From Ahaetulla prasina (Eukaryota > Chordata > Lepidosauria > Squamata > Colubridae), in assembly GCF_028640845.1 (NCBI RefSeq), contig NC_080548.1, positions 10,169,814 to 10,233,813 of the forward strand: a stretch of DNA of 64,000 nt, given 5' to 3'. The number at the start of each line of letters is the position of its first letter. Positions within the stretch are counted from its first letter, which is position 1. The notes beneath the pieces were generated by a model. It saw only the letters and a list, made by a program, of their open reading frames with translations, did no database searches and was not told the DNA's origin. Made by a program: the position numbers and the translations under genes. Below are positions 32,205 through 43,600 of the stretch, piece by piece.

Positions 32205-32473
32205 GAAATATTTTTTTTTTGTTTACATTTATATCTCGCCCTTCTCCGAAGACTCAGGGCAGCTTACAGTGTATAAGGCAATAGTCTCATTCTATTTGTA
32301 TATTTTTACAAAGTCAACTTATTGCCCCCCCAACAATCTGGGTCCTCATTTTACCTACCTTATAAAGGATGGAAGGCTGAGTCAACCTTGGGCCGGGCTT
32401 GAACCTGCAGTAATTGCAGGCTACTGTGTTCTAATAACAGGCTCTAACAGCCTGAGCTATTCCGGCCATTATG
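32205..32473 (-). mobile_element. SINE type A, minus orientation
   Basis: Plus strand begins with the inverse tail (tatctcgcccttctccgaag) and ends with the inverse tRNA-like head (cagcctgagctattccggcc). Confidence 0.8.
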
Positions 32474-33209
32474 TGAAGTTTGGAAGAAACTGGCAGCAGG
32501 AAGATTTTAAGGCAAGGAATCAAACTTTAAATTATTCACCATCAGGACAAGAATGAGCCAGTTGGTCTATCCCTGATCCAAGTGAAGAAATTTCTTTTTT
32601 TTTTTAAAGGGAAGACTTGTGAAATTGAATCCTGGTCATTTAGCAGAAAAACTAAGTTTTCTTTTCCCAATTAATCAAGCCAGAGATTTCTGACTGCATC
32701 AAGCATGTATCTAACAGTTTTCAAACAAACCTGTATGAATGTAAACTAGTAACTGAATTCAGGATGTTTTGAAACCTTCCAGCAAATTTGGATCCAATCT
32801 GGTTCACTACTCAAATCATTGTAGCTCAAATGGTCTATTTCTATATTGCTGTTTTACCAGGAAGCTATTTGAAATTGGTTCCAGCCCTCAAATGAGATAA
32901 TGAATTACAGAATATTGAGAAAGGGTGCAGCGGAATGCTAGAAATAGGAAGATATTTCAAAAGTGAATTTGAGGGTTACAAAATATACTGCAAAATAAAA
33001 AAAGCCAACTAGGAACTAAACACTGGAAAAATCAATGCAGCTTTTCAGCCTGATTCCAAAATAACCTACTGAAGAGCTTAACTTATAAAGCAGCAGTTTT
33101 GGGGGCATGAAGTTGGACATATTTAGCGCTTGAGGCTGCTCCCACCTTCCTTCTGATATTCCAAATCAGCACCAATTGTAAATTGAGCTCTTTCAAGAAC
33201 CGACACTAA

Positions 33210-33304
33210 TCATTATGTTTCTGAATAGTTTATTGAAGATTTTAAGAAAGTGCTACTGCATTCCTGGACTCCTCCTTTTTTCAATCAAATGTACCATTCT
33301 TCTC
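33210..33304 (-). other. SFPQ: Candidate terminal SFPQ exon D with poly(A) signal
   Basis: Acceptor ttttttctctacag|GAG, followed 70 nt later by AATAAA on the minus strand (33229-33234). This is the expected form of a last exon for transcripts using exons B and C. Confidence 0.5.
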
Positions 33305-33664
33305 CTGTAGAGAAAAAATATTAGAGGATTATTACACTGACCAGCAAGAAATCAAGATTTTTATGGCTGAATTATACTATTGCTATATGCATGTTTACTT
33401 TTATTTCTATTTCATTTTTTGCTTTCCAGGATATCTATGTATCGTTTAAATTGGGTTTATCATATTAAATGCAAATCAAGACTTGACATCAGAGTTACAT
33501 GCAGCTTCAAGACTCTTAACCAACGGAAAACCTGCTAGTGTTCCAAAAAAATAACTTCGATAAAAGCCAAGATCAGACTAAACCTGGATTTGTTTGGTCA
33601 TAACTCTGCTTTTGTTAAATGTGAACCAAGCAAAAAAAAAAGGCTAGCCACCTGTCACGATTTT

Positions 33665-33946
33665 ATATTTATTTATTTTATTTTATTTACATTTATATCC
33701 CGCCCTTCTCTGAAGACTCAGGGCGGCTTACATTGTGTAAGGCAATAGTCTCATTCTATTTGTATATTTATATACAAAGTCAACTTATTGCCCCCCCCCC
33801 AACAATCTGGGTCCTCATTTTATCTACCTTATAAAGGATGGAAGGCTGAGCCAACCTTGGGCCTGGTGGGACTCGAGCCTGCAGTAATTGCAGGCAGCTG
33901 TGTTTAATAACAGGCTATCTTACAGCCTGAGCCACACCGCGGCCCT
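33665..33946 (-). mobile_element. SINE type A, minus orientation, nearly complete
   Basis: Minus strand: ggccgcggtgtggctcaggc head with A- and B-box-like motifs, body gggtc/cagattgttgggggg, tail agccgccctgagtcttcaga and gggcgggatataaat plus A-rich end. It marks the edge of the repeat-poor SFPQ 3' domain. Confidence 0.82.
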
Positions 33947-34378
33947 ATATGAATAGCCTTATCCATAATTTTTTCTTCTAGCAGTAGAATTTAAGAGATG
34001 CTCCTTAGTACATCTACTGCTCTGATATGCATGTCATTAAGATGTTTTTTAACTGTTATTGGGGGGACGGGACCACTGCAACAAGTGATTCATTTCATGG
34101 GCAGCTTGGCTAGAGAAAATTCGAGAACTGAAAGAGACGTTGTGACGCCAGAGCTTATCCCCTGCTTAACAGATAGCAATTCATTTTCTGCTTCATTCTA
34201 TTTCACTGTATCCACAAAAAAAGATCCTCATCACATCTCTAGTTCTACCAGCAATCTGCTACTCTTGAACTGCTGCCCAGAGCCACTTGGTGAGATGGGT
34301 GGTCATACAAATTGAACAAAATGAATGAATGAATGAACCCTTCAAACGTTCAACAAGAACTTAGCCCCATTTCCTTAC

Positions 34379-34445
34379 CTACATATTGCAGACGACTTCT
34401 CTCTACAACGTTCACTTGCGTGGGCATATACTGGTTATTGGTCAA
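34379..34445 (-). other. SFPQ: Candidate downstream SFPQ exon C (67 nt, 3'UTR)
   Basis: Acceptor attttattttgcag|TTG and donor TATGTAG|gtaagg. It has no long coding potential. It would follow exon B as a spliced 3'UTR exon. Confidence 0.5.
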
Positions 34446-34664
34446 CTGCAAAATAAAATTGTTTTCATTGTAACATGGAGTATGATAACAAGTTGTTTTC
34501 AATATAATATAATCCTAGACTTTAAAGACTTTTTTTCTGTTTTGTCCGTAAATATAAATTTAGAGAGGAAAATTTTTAAAATATAGCATAGCATAAGCTA
34601 GTAACAATAAGTTTTATACTTAAAATGGAAAACTAAAAATGACTGGGAGAAGAGGAAAAGTAAA

Positions 34665-34722
34665 GGATATATGGATATATGTATGTATGTATATGTATAT
34701 GTATGTATGTATGTATTTCCCA
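34665..34722 (+). repeat. (TATG)n/(TA)n microsatellite
   Basis: Imperfect gtatgtatgtatatgtatat tract near candidate SFPQ exon B. Confidence 0.85.
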
Positions 34723-34818
34723 TGACCTCATTTGCATGTAGCAAATAAGTCACTAGTCTTACTTTTATTTTACTTGGGAGGGCTTATAACCCTTAGTTCC
34801 ATGAAGTGAAAGCCTTAC

Positions 34819-34864
34819 CTTATATGGGAGTGTTCCAGTTTCATCCAGCTGATATTATCTTCAC
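34819..34864 (-). other. SFPQ: Candidate alternative SFPQ exon B (46 nt), short-isoform C-terminus
   Basis: Branch-site match TACTAAC, then a pyrimidine-rich ttaattcttatcctttag acceptor, and donor TATAAG|gtaagg: three excellent splice signals around 46 nt. Joined to exon 9 in phase 0 it reads VKIISAG then TGA. Mammalian SFPQ has a short isoform in which the C-terminus is replaced by a seven-residue tail also beginning with Val (from memory). This looks like the homologous exon. Confidence 0.65.
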
Positions 34865-34865
34865 C

Positions 34866-37800
34866 TAAAGGATAAGAATTAAAGTTAGTAGGGGAAAATA
34901 GACTGAAATATTTCTGAAAACAAAATTAAGTTTAAACATTAAATGCAACTTACAAACTTGTAAAATTGAGGGGAATTTTACAAAAGCCACTAATAAGTCA
35001 TTGGGTAGCAAGGGGCACAAGAAGGAGATGAATATTTTATTCCAAAGACTGAAACACAGGATAGTGAACAATTGCAACTATTCTTAAGACTTAACCCTGA
35101 ACTGCCCCTTGGAACAGATGCTGCCTAATCAGGACAGTTGCAGCCAGAGGTACACTGCCCCTTAGGTGCAAGTGCAAAGCCATTGCATTCAGCTATTTAA
35201 CTGCCTCTCTGAATTGCTGCCATGCACCCCTACCACCCCATAAAGCAAATAATCTTTTCAGGTAATTGAAGGACAAGCCAGAGCTTTCTGAATCTTTACA
35301 AGACAGAGAAGAATTTGCTTGCTAGACCTATTACAGATTTCCCCCCTGTGGTTGTTGTCCCTAGCCATTTTCAAATGTTCTTATTAAGGGCATAAAGTGA
35401 AAGGTCAACCTTTCCACCTGCAACTAATTCTTAATGGCCCTTGTAATGTCAGAAACACTGCCAAGCCAGCCAATGTGCCAGTTTCAAGACCACATCTTAA
35501 TTTATTACTTTTGCGAAACAAAAGGTCATATAGGAATACAAATTATATTTCTTCTCCCTAGCTATTTGTCTGCAGCCATCCCTTCCCACATTTCATTGTG
35601 CCAATATTCAATGTCGAAGTTTTCTGAAGGGGGGGGGATTGGTAATACACCACCATTGGGCTTCCACAAACAGTTGCTAATGGAACAGACAGAATGGGAG
35701 ATGCCTCCCTCTTCTCCCCCTCCCCCAGGACCCCCTCTCTTGCAGCATTTGCTTAAGCCCAGCAAATAGCATAAAGACAGATCTGCAACTGACCTGTTGA
35801 TTCCAACCTTGCTAGCTGTGATGGTGGAAAACAACCAATGGTCCAAACAAACCTAAAAAAGCACAATCTCTTCACGTTGGGCTCCAATTTTAGAAGTTAC
35901 CACAGGCCTTCCTGATCAGCCGCTTGAAGTTATTTGCAGTTTCAGCCCCCTGGTTGCTTAGGTGTTTCCTAGTCTTGGGGGTGAGAGAGCTTCAGCCAAT
36001 AGAAGCTTTTCCATACTGTTAACAAAGCCTCCCCCCAATAATGTTAGGAAAGTGCTTCTGTCCTCACATAGCACTAGTAACCGGAACTGAGAACCTAGCA
36101 AAGTACGCATAATGTATTCTGGCATCACACTTCTGAGCTCTGACGTCAGTTTTTGCAAAGGGGAAATCAAAGACCAGAACAAAAAAGCTTTAACATGGAA
36201 TACAATGCAAGCACTTTTTGTTATTTCTTATGCCACTTTCACACTGAAGAAATGTTTTGATCAGTTACTGCCCTTAAAGACTTAAATGTATTTCTCTTTA
36301 CAACTGCAGTTAATCATGTACATAAGAAACTGGAGTCCAATTCACCTGTTTACTAAAAATTCACTTATGTCAAGAGAGATAATCCCCACGCTTCAATTAA
36401 GCCATTGGCATATTGGTTCAAACTGAGTAGTTACTATGGTTGAATATATCTGCAGCCCAGTTATATAGCAAACATACTTATTTACTGAATTCGTTATATT
36501 ACTACTTGGTATATCCAGCTTAGAATATAACTAGTTCCACAGTGAACATGCTGTTCATAGGATTTAAAGTACACCTTCTCTCAGTATGTCTACTGTTCAT
36601 ATTGACAAGGGACTTTAAAAAAACACTCTTCTCTTGCAAACCACCCAGGTACAAAAGACTAGGAACTCCAATCCATTACTTGGCTGTTAAGATTCACTGC
36701 TGAATCCTGTTCACAAAGCAGCCTTTTTCTTCAAACACACTGAAACATGAAATTTGACAGAACTGCACTTCAGTTTTAAGTTGAGCATTGCTGTATCTTA
36801 TGAATTGATCCAAGAGCCAAATGTTATGAATTGCTTTCAAGACACATAAGATAGACCTAGCTAGCACAACAAAGCCAATAGTTCTGGAGGGCAACTTACA
36901 TTATATAAAACCCTATTTTTGCTCATCAACTACATTAGATATAAAACCCTATTTTTTGTTCAAGTAGTAAGCAAAGTAACTTATACTTTTTTGTAAGATG
37001 CATGGATTAGAGTAAGGGGAGCTCTCAATTATTATTTTTTATGGTATCAGTCATCATCCCACAGCCGGCCACCCATATTATATTAACTTGACACTAGAGT
37101 TACAAAATACTTCAATACTATTTCAAACCTAACAGAGCAACTTACTATTAAAAAGGGAAAAATATCAATGCTTTTATCTGCCTGACCATGAAGTGTTTTC
37201 ACACAACTTTTAATATATACCTAATATGAACTAAAAGCAACCATTCCTACACGCAATGGAGACCATGAGCAGTAAAATTATGCATAGATTGAACTCACTT
37301 TCCCCTCCCATCGAACTCTATAAAATATCTTTGTCACACAGTGAAGAAAGAAACAAGTCATATGCACGAAGAAATCACGGGTCTGAGGCACAAGTGTCAG
37401 CATCGTTAGTCAGCTTGCCTAATGCTGATTGCAGGTTAGGCCTCAAAACTAAGCACCGTACAGTATGAGAAGTGCTGCACTGAAATCCCACTGTCAGTAG
37501 TGTGATGCCAGAATACCCCCATAGCAAGATTACACAGAAAGTCACCAAGTTAGATTATAGTTCTTTTTACCTACCTGTATGCAGGCGACAATGAGAATCT
37601 TGGAGCAAGCAGGAATACTACATCCAGGTGCTAATGTCCATTGCCACTTGTGGTACTACGTTCCTCACAGTTATGCACTGCGGAAATGCTGTCTAAGTGC
37701 TGTTACATAGCAGGCCACTATTTTTAAACAGTGTCATATTGCAGTCTCAAACTCCAGAGAAAAGCATGCTGCCACAAGTGGTTGCCAAGGAGATGCCAAG

Positions 37801-40169
37801 AACTTTTTAAAAACAGATATACCACAAAATACGCACAGAAACAGAAATTCATTTATTACAACTAATAAGGATGTGGTTATAGCATGCTATGATTGTTAAA
37901 CATGAGTAGACCCTTGAATTGGGTAACTTATGCATGACTTAAAGGCTTAATGGCATGCAGAAGTAGAATAGTTATGCTTCTGCTGAAAAGGCATCATCTG
38001 TTAAGCCTAAATATTTAAATCCATTTAGAAAAAGCTAAAAAGATGAAACATTCAATTCAATGAAAACTCCCCAACAATTGGTTTGCTACCGAGGGATCAG
38101 CCTGTTTGTTATCCTTTGGAAGTCAGACTACTGTGCGTATTTTATATAAGGACATTTGCAACAGTAGCCCAATAAAGTGTTAAAAATCTACATCGGCCCC
38201 TCAAGATTTCCTTCCCGTTTTAATATCAGCCTAATTTAGACAAAATGTAAACAAGAGATGAACCTTAGGAAGGAAATGGGACCATCAGCTTCCTTCACTC
38301 TTCCAAGATTACAGTACTACAAAAGAACATGGTTTAGGATATGTGCCAGCATCCTAAGGAAAAATGGCATGTAATCTGAAAAATAAACTGAAAATTAGTT
38401 TCCATTTCCATTTCCCCACCACTGTCAGTCTTGGTGTTTCCTACAATGGGTGTCCATGAACACCTCCTTGAGAAAAGCAGAACTGAGCTGTACGCAGCCC
38501 AGGATACAGTTAACGTCCACATTTGTATCACAAGGGTTTCTCTACATCAGAAGTCAATGCAAGAACTGTGGGTGTTCTTTCCCCTTTGATGGTAACTTCT
38601 TGAAGCTTCTGGGAATATAGCTCAATTCAACCACAACACTAAATGAGGCAGTCCAGCAACCTTGAATATCAGCTGTTTATCATTTCTTGGGTTTTCAAAA
38701 AGCTTGCTCAGCACAAGCTTTTGAGTCAATCCATTTTGCAGAATGAAAATACGTAATAACTGATGGCAGTGAAGTTTCATACGCTGCAGTTATGAGCGGC
38801 TTACAGGTAACTGATTCTTCCTCAGCTTTAGGACATTTAAAGTAGGGATGGGGGACCACATATGGCATTCTGGTTCTCCCAAGCACAGAGAAAGTGTCAA
38901 CAGTTGAAAGGAAAAAAACCAGCCAAAACAGGATGCCTGCAAGTAATCAGTACTGACTTGCCAAAGGTTTTACGCCCCTCTCTCAACAATCTTCTGGGGA
39001 AAAAAGGTAGAGTAAATGGAACATTACCCAAAGTAACTTGTTTTAAGCAGATATAAAATGGCTCCCCATGAGGGCGGAAAAAGTTCCCCACCCTTATTTG
39101 AAATATTTAAAGCACCCCAAGTTATTGAATAAAAAAACCCAACAGGATTAATCACAGAATGTTCTCTGATCTGGTTCATCTTCATTTATACCTTTTCTAT
39201 ACCAGGAAACTATCCACCCAGTATTTTAAGTACGAAGGGTATATAGTCCAACACAGCTTAGACTTCTTACAGCATTTTAATAAATATAAAATGATTCAAC
39301 CCTACCACATCAACAGCACAAGTTGATACTATGTTGTCCAAGGAAAAAAAATCTGTCAATTTTAATGATGCTTAGATTTCTGTATGCCAGGCTTTAATCT
39401 AATAAATTACTACTTTAATCCTGAAACTTCAAAGGATATTTCATTTCTGCATTTAAGCGTTTTGATATTAAATTTAACACACAAATGCCCACCAACGCTC
39501 AAACCTTTTGGATCAAGATTATGCTGGTGAAATCAAGAAAAAAATTTATCCTTCCAATATTTGGATTGCAACTTCAATAGATATATTCAATCATCAAGGA
39601 TTCTGTTAAGAAAATATCCAGGGGGCACTAAAAGGCTTAACTAGGAAAAGAATTAGAAGTGAAATAGATCAACCAGATCTCATATTTTGAGTCTTATTAA
39701 AAGAATGAAATGCTAAGTAACATATAGAAAGTCATGCTATGACTTATAACAGCTGGCATGGAAATGCCCTTTGGAGAGACAACAGCCAATACTATTAGAT
39801 TACATGCCCTTACCCATTTCCTTCCCATCTCCTTGTTCAAAACTGAACTACATCGTTTATTAAGTTAAAGATCTTATTTCACCAAAACCCAGTTTGCTTC
39901 CTCATTGTAAGGAAGTTAAAATTGCAAAATGTATACTTGAATAATTAGTCAGTTTTGCAAATTCTCAAAACTTTTTCTAAGGGTAAGACTTCATTGTGAT
40001 ATTAAACATCGACGTTCAAGTAGATTTTAAAATTGCAGAGATATTTTAGACTTGATGGCATGGAAGCATCCCAGCCACATGTATTGTGCTACACTCCAGA
40101 TTTCAAGAAATTCATTGCCTTTTTGAAGTGTTATTTGCCCTCTATGCTCAGAAATTTATAATAAAAGAA
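34866..40169. other. Repeat-poor region downstream of the main SFPQ stop
   Basis: About 5.3 kb of AT-rich unique sequence. Apart from candidate exon A, no gene, transposon or satellite could be recognised. Confidence 0.6.
37575..37677 (-). other. SFPQ: Candidate alternative SFPQ exon A (103 nt)
   Basis: Acceptor gcatttccgcag|TGC and donor ATACAG|gtaggt. If joined to exon 9 (phase 0), it would add 19 codons starting CITVRNVVP and then TAG. This would drop the usual NKKPRF tail. It rests on splice-signal and phase evidence only; a regulatory (poison) exon is possible. Confidence 0.4.
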
Positions 40170-40472
40170 TCTTGCTACGTATAGACTATTTATTTTAAGC
40201 ACAGTAAAAAAAGTTTACACTTGGGATTTCATATGGCACACGGTACATTGCCATCAAGGTAGGGACGTTATACATCAAAAAAGCTAAGTTTAGAACACTG
40301 CGTTACATAATTACTTTTTTGCCCAGACCACTTACAAATTCTAAGTCATTTTAAGTTTCTAACATCCATAAAAACATAGCTTTCTTACTAAAATGCAAGA
40401 ATCAAAAAAAAAAAAGTAGTGTCTAAACAAGACAAATAAAACAAACTGGAATGAAAAATCTACAAGTCACAT
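40170..40472 (-). other. SFPQ: SFPQ main 3'UTR with poly(A) signal
   Basis: The roughly 300 nt after the stop contain AATAAA on the minus strand at 40189-40194, giving a short 3'UTR. The exact cleavage site is an inference. Confidence 0.7.
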
Positions 40473-40610
40473 CTAAAATCGGGGTTTTTTGTTTGGGCCT
40501 TCATATTCTTCTCTCCCTCTCCCATAAGCTGCAGGAGTTCCAGGCCCCATTCCTCTAGGGCCCTGGCCACCTACAGGCCCCGCACCTCCCTGTCCAAATC
40601 GCTCAGGGCG
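40473..40610 (-). CDS. SFPQ: SFPQ coding exon 10 (C-terminus)
   Basis: Acceptor ttctaatag|CGC; 45 codons and TAG. It starts [16 protein letters not shown] and ends [10 protein letters not shown], the conserved nuclear localisation tail. It is 2.6 kb from exon 9. Confidence 0.96.
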   Translation of the reverse strand, partial: RPERFGQGGAGPVGGQGPRGMGPGTPAAYGRGREEYEGPNKKPRF

Positions 40611-43600
40611 CTATTAGAACAATTAAGAGTTCATTATGTGTAGTTGATGTCCATGTGTGTTTAGAATTTATATTAGAAGGTTCCGCAGTCAACGTTCGTC
40701 GATACAATCACCATTGAGTCGATCCACAGGTACCGGGAACATAGAAAGGAAAAAAGGGTAATTTAATAATTAGTTTAACTTAATACATGTCTTGTGGTAT
40801 GTTCCCAACTTGATCCATTCTGAAATGTCTGTTTCAGCAAACAGATATTCCCTGAAGTGCTAAAAATTCAAGCATTAGTATGGGTTTGAACCAAGAATTC
40901 TCTTTGAAAGAAATTCTGGTTATTTGCTACAATCGCTCATCTACACCGTCAGTGAACAAGGTACAAAGAAGCCCAGGAGCTTCCTAAAGCATCAGCCATC
41001 TTATATAAATAGCAGATGCCTAGTTAAAAGGTATAAGACCACTTTCTTGAAGTTACTTGGACCATGTCTATTTATTTAAATGGTTTTCAAAAGCCACTGA
41101 CCCTATGAAAGCACAAGAAATAGTATGCACCTGGTTAAATTGCCAAGACAAGACAACCACTAAATGTTTGCACAATGTTAAGCTTCTTTAAATAGTTCCA
41201 CTGCGGTAGGTCCTATGACTTCAGAGTAAGGATAGCAAAGAGTCCATTATTATTTTACAGTATCTGAATACATTCAAACTGGTCTCCTCTGAATCCACTA
41301 AAGCTCAACTAATCTAAAATAAAGCAGACCAGTTCACTTTTCAATTTACCTGATCTTTCTTCATTTCTTGATGTACCAGGCACAAGGGAGGGTGTAATGA
41401 ATCAAAAGATGTTGATGTTGGTATTATTGGTGCTTTCAGGGTAGCATAGGAACTATTTTACAAAAAAAACAGCTTTCCAGTGCACTCAAGCTTAACAACA
41501 GAGCCAATTCACTCAGTATAATTCCTCAGACTAGCTGTATGAATCCTTTAACTAGATACGCATGCAGATGTTCTTTGTGAAAGGCTCACATTCAATTTGC
41601 TCCCCAATAACCCCACAAACAAAAGTCTAGATTCCAGAATGCTACTGCCACAATCATCACAGATGAGAAAACATATGCATGAGCCCTTCACTGATTTGCA
41701 TAAGTATCCAATCATGGAGTCACTGAGAGTCTGGATTTCTAGCATAAAAGTAAAACTCCATCAGTTTTCCTCTAACAACTGGCTTACAGTTATTAGACTG
41801 CCAAAGGCCAAGTGTCATGAATGAACAAATTCTGTAAAGGAGACAATTTCTACTAAGTTTCTAAATTTACATACTTTAGAAAGACAGCACAGTGCTTCAC
41901 TGAAATTTCAGGCTTTTTTTTCTAGTGCCACCAATTACAAGTGAATGAGATACTTAAAAGTTTGATACACTGCATTGTTAATTTTGAAAACACACATCCA
42001 GGTTTTACCAGACAACCTATTTCAACAGAAGTCTATGACTAACTGCAGACTCCTTTGAGCTACACGGTCAAAACAGCGACAGGGCATCTTCAGAATTTGG
42101 GATTAAATAAATGGTATTGGTTTCTATGTTAAGTGACACATGAGCTACAAGTAGCCCATCTCATGTAGCAAAACTTCCAGTACTAGAATAGCCTCCACCC
42201 CTTCCCCCAACACTATTTTATGTGTTAGATTAAACTCTTAAGGAGAATGTGTATCAGACAAGAAGGATTAGACTTAGATTTTCAGTAATTCTATTTACCA
42301 GTTGTACTACCATTATACTACTCCGAGGCTTCACGTATAATGTAAAATCAAGAATTTCTCCGAAGCCTACAAGTACAGGAACAGGAAGTAAAGTTCAAAG
42401 TGTTTGGAAAACAAGTGTACTGTCTGCAGCTAATATGCCCCTGAATATTGGTGACAACAGGGGAAGAAGCTACTGCTTTCAGACATCCCCCGAAGCATCC
42501 AGTTAACCACTTTGGGAATAGGATGGATCTTTAGTTTGATCCAGCAGCTCCGTCTATAGTCAGGAAACTTAAAATAGCACCATAACCAAATCATGTATTA
42601 TTTAAGAGTCAACAAGCAACTTGCTCAAGAAACAGATTGCTAATGAGTGGCCTACCTGAAGAATTACTTCTTTCCTCATCACATATTGTGTGTCAAAAGC
42701 CAATGTGTACAATAAGAGAGGTAATTTAAATATTCTCTACCTGTGATGAACCCATTACGTTAGCAAGTAGTAAAAGTATAGTGTAACTATATTTTTAGAC
42801 TTATTTTCGTCTTCCTTTATACAAATTTCTATGCACCACAGTTAACTCAAGTTCAGAAAGTGACACAAGACCACTTCTGCTCCTTAAGCTAACTCAACAA
42901 GAATGTGTGCTCCCCCTCCCCTTCCAGGCAGGTTGTTAGATTACAGAACTAAAAGCTCCTTGTAAGTTTAGCCAGACTACTCCCAACCCAACTGATCACA
43001 GGGAAGTCTGCTAATATCCATTGCGGAAATATCTGAGCAGACCTGTAACCATACTGGCAAAGACTAGACTTTGTTTTACATTGCTCAATAAGCTTCTTGC
43101 TATTAAAAAACTGCTGGAAAAGGGAAGCCTATCTAAAAGTGTAGGTTATAGAATTAATGAAAAAAAAAATCTCTAGAACTAAGGTCAAGCTGCCACAGGA
43201 TACGTTACCATATCGCTTCCCATCATAGTGCCACTCATAGATGTTTGTCCAACTCCGGGATTGGTCTCATAGCCAAGGCCAGTGCCACCTGCTAATGGTG
43301 GGAATTTCTGAGCAGTTGTACCATAGGGATCTATTTAAAAAAATAATCAAATGATTATGCATCAGATAGATTACAATGACTTATGCAGGTAGATTTAATT
43401 GGAAAGCTATTTTACCTCCCATGTTCATTGCACTGGTACCTCCCATTCTCATGTCTCTTTCTCTCTGCAAAGAAAAAAAACATTTTTAAGAACAAGCTCT
43501 GTAATGTGCACCTGGATTAGAAGCTGGGAGACAATAACTTCTAATCCTGTAACAAAAGCCAGCAAAATGACCAACTATAAAGATAGCAGGTACCAATCCA

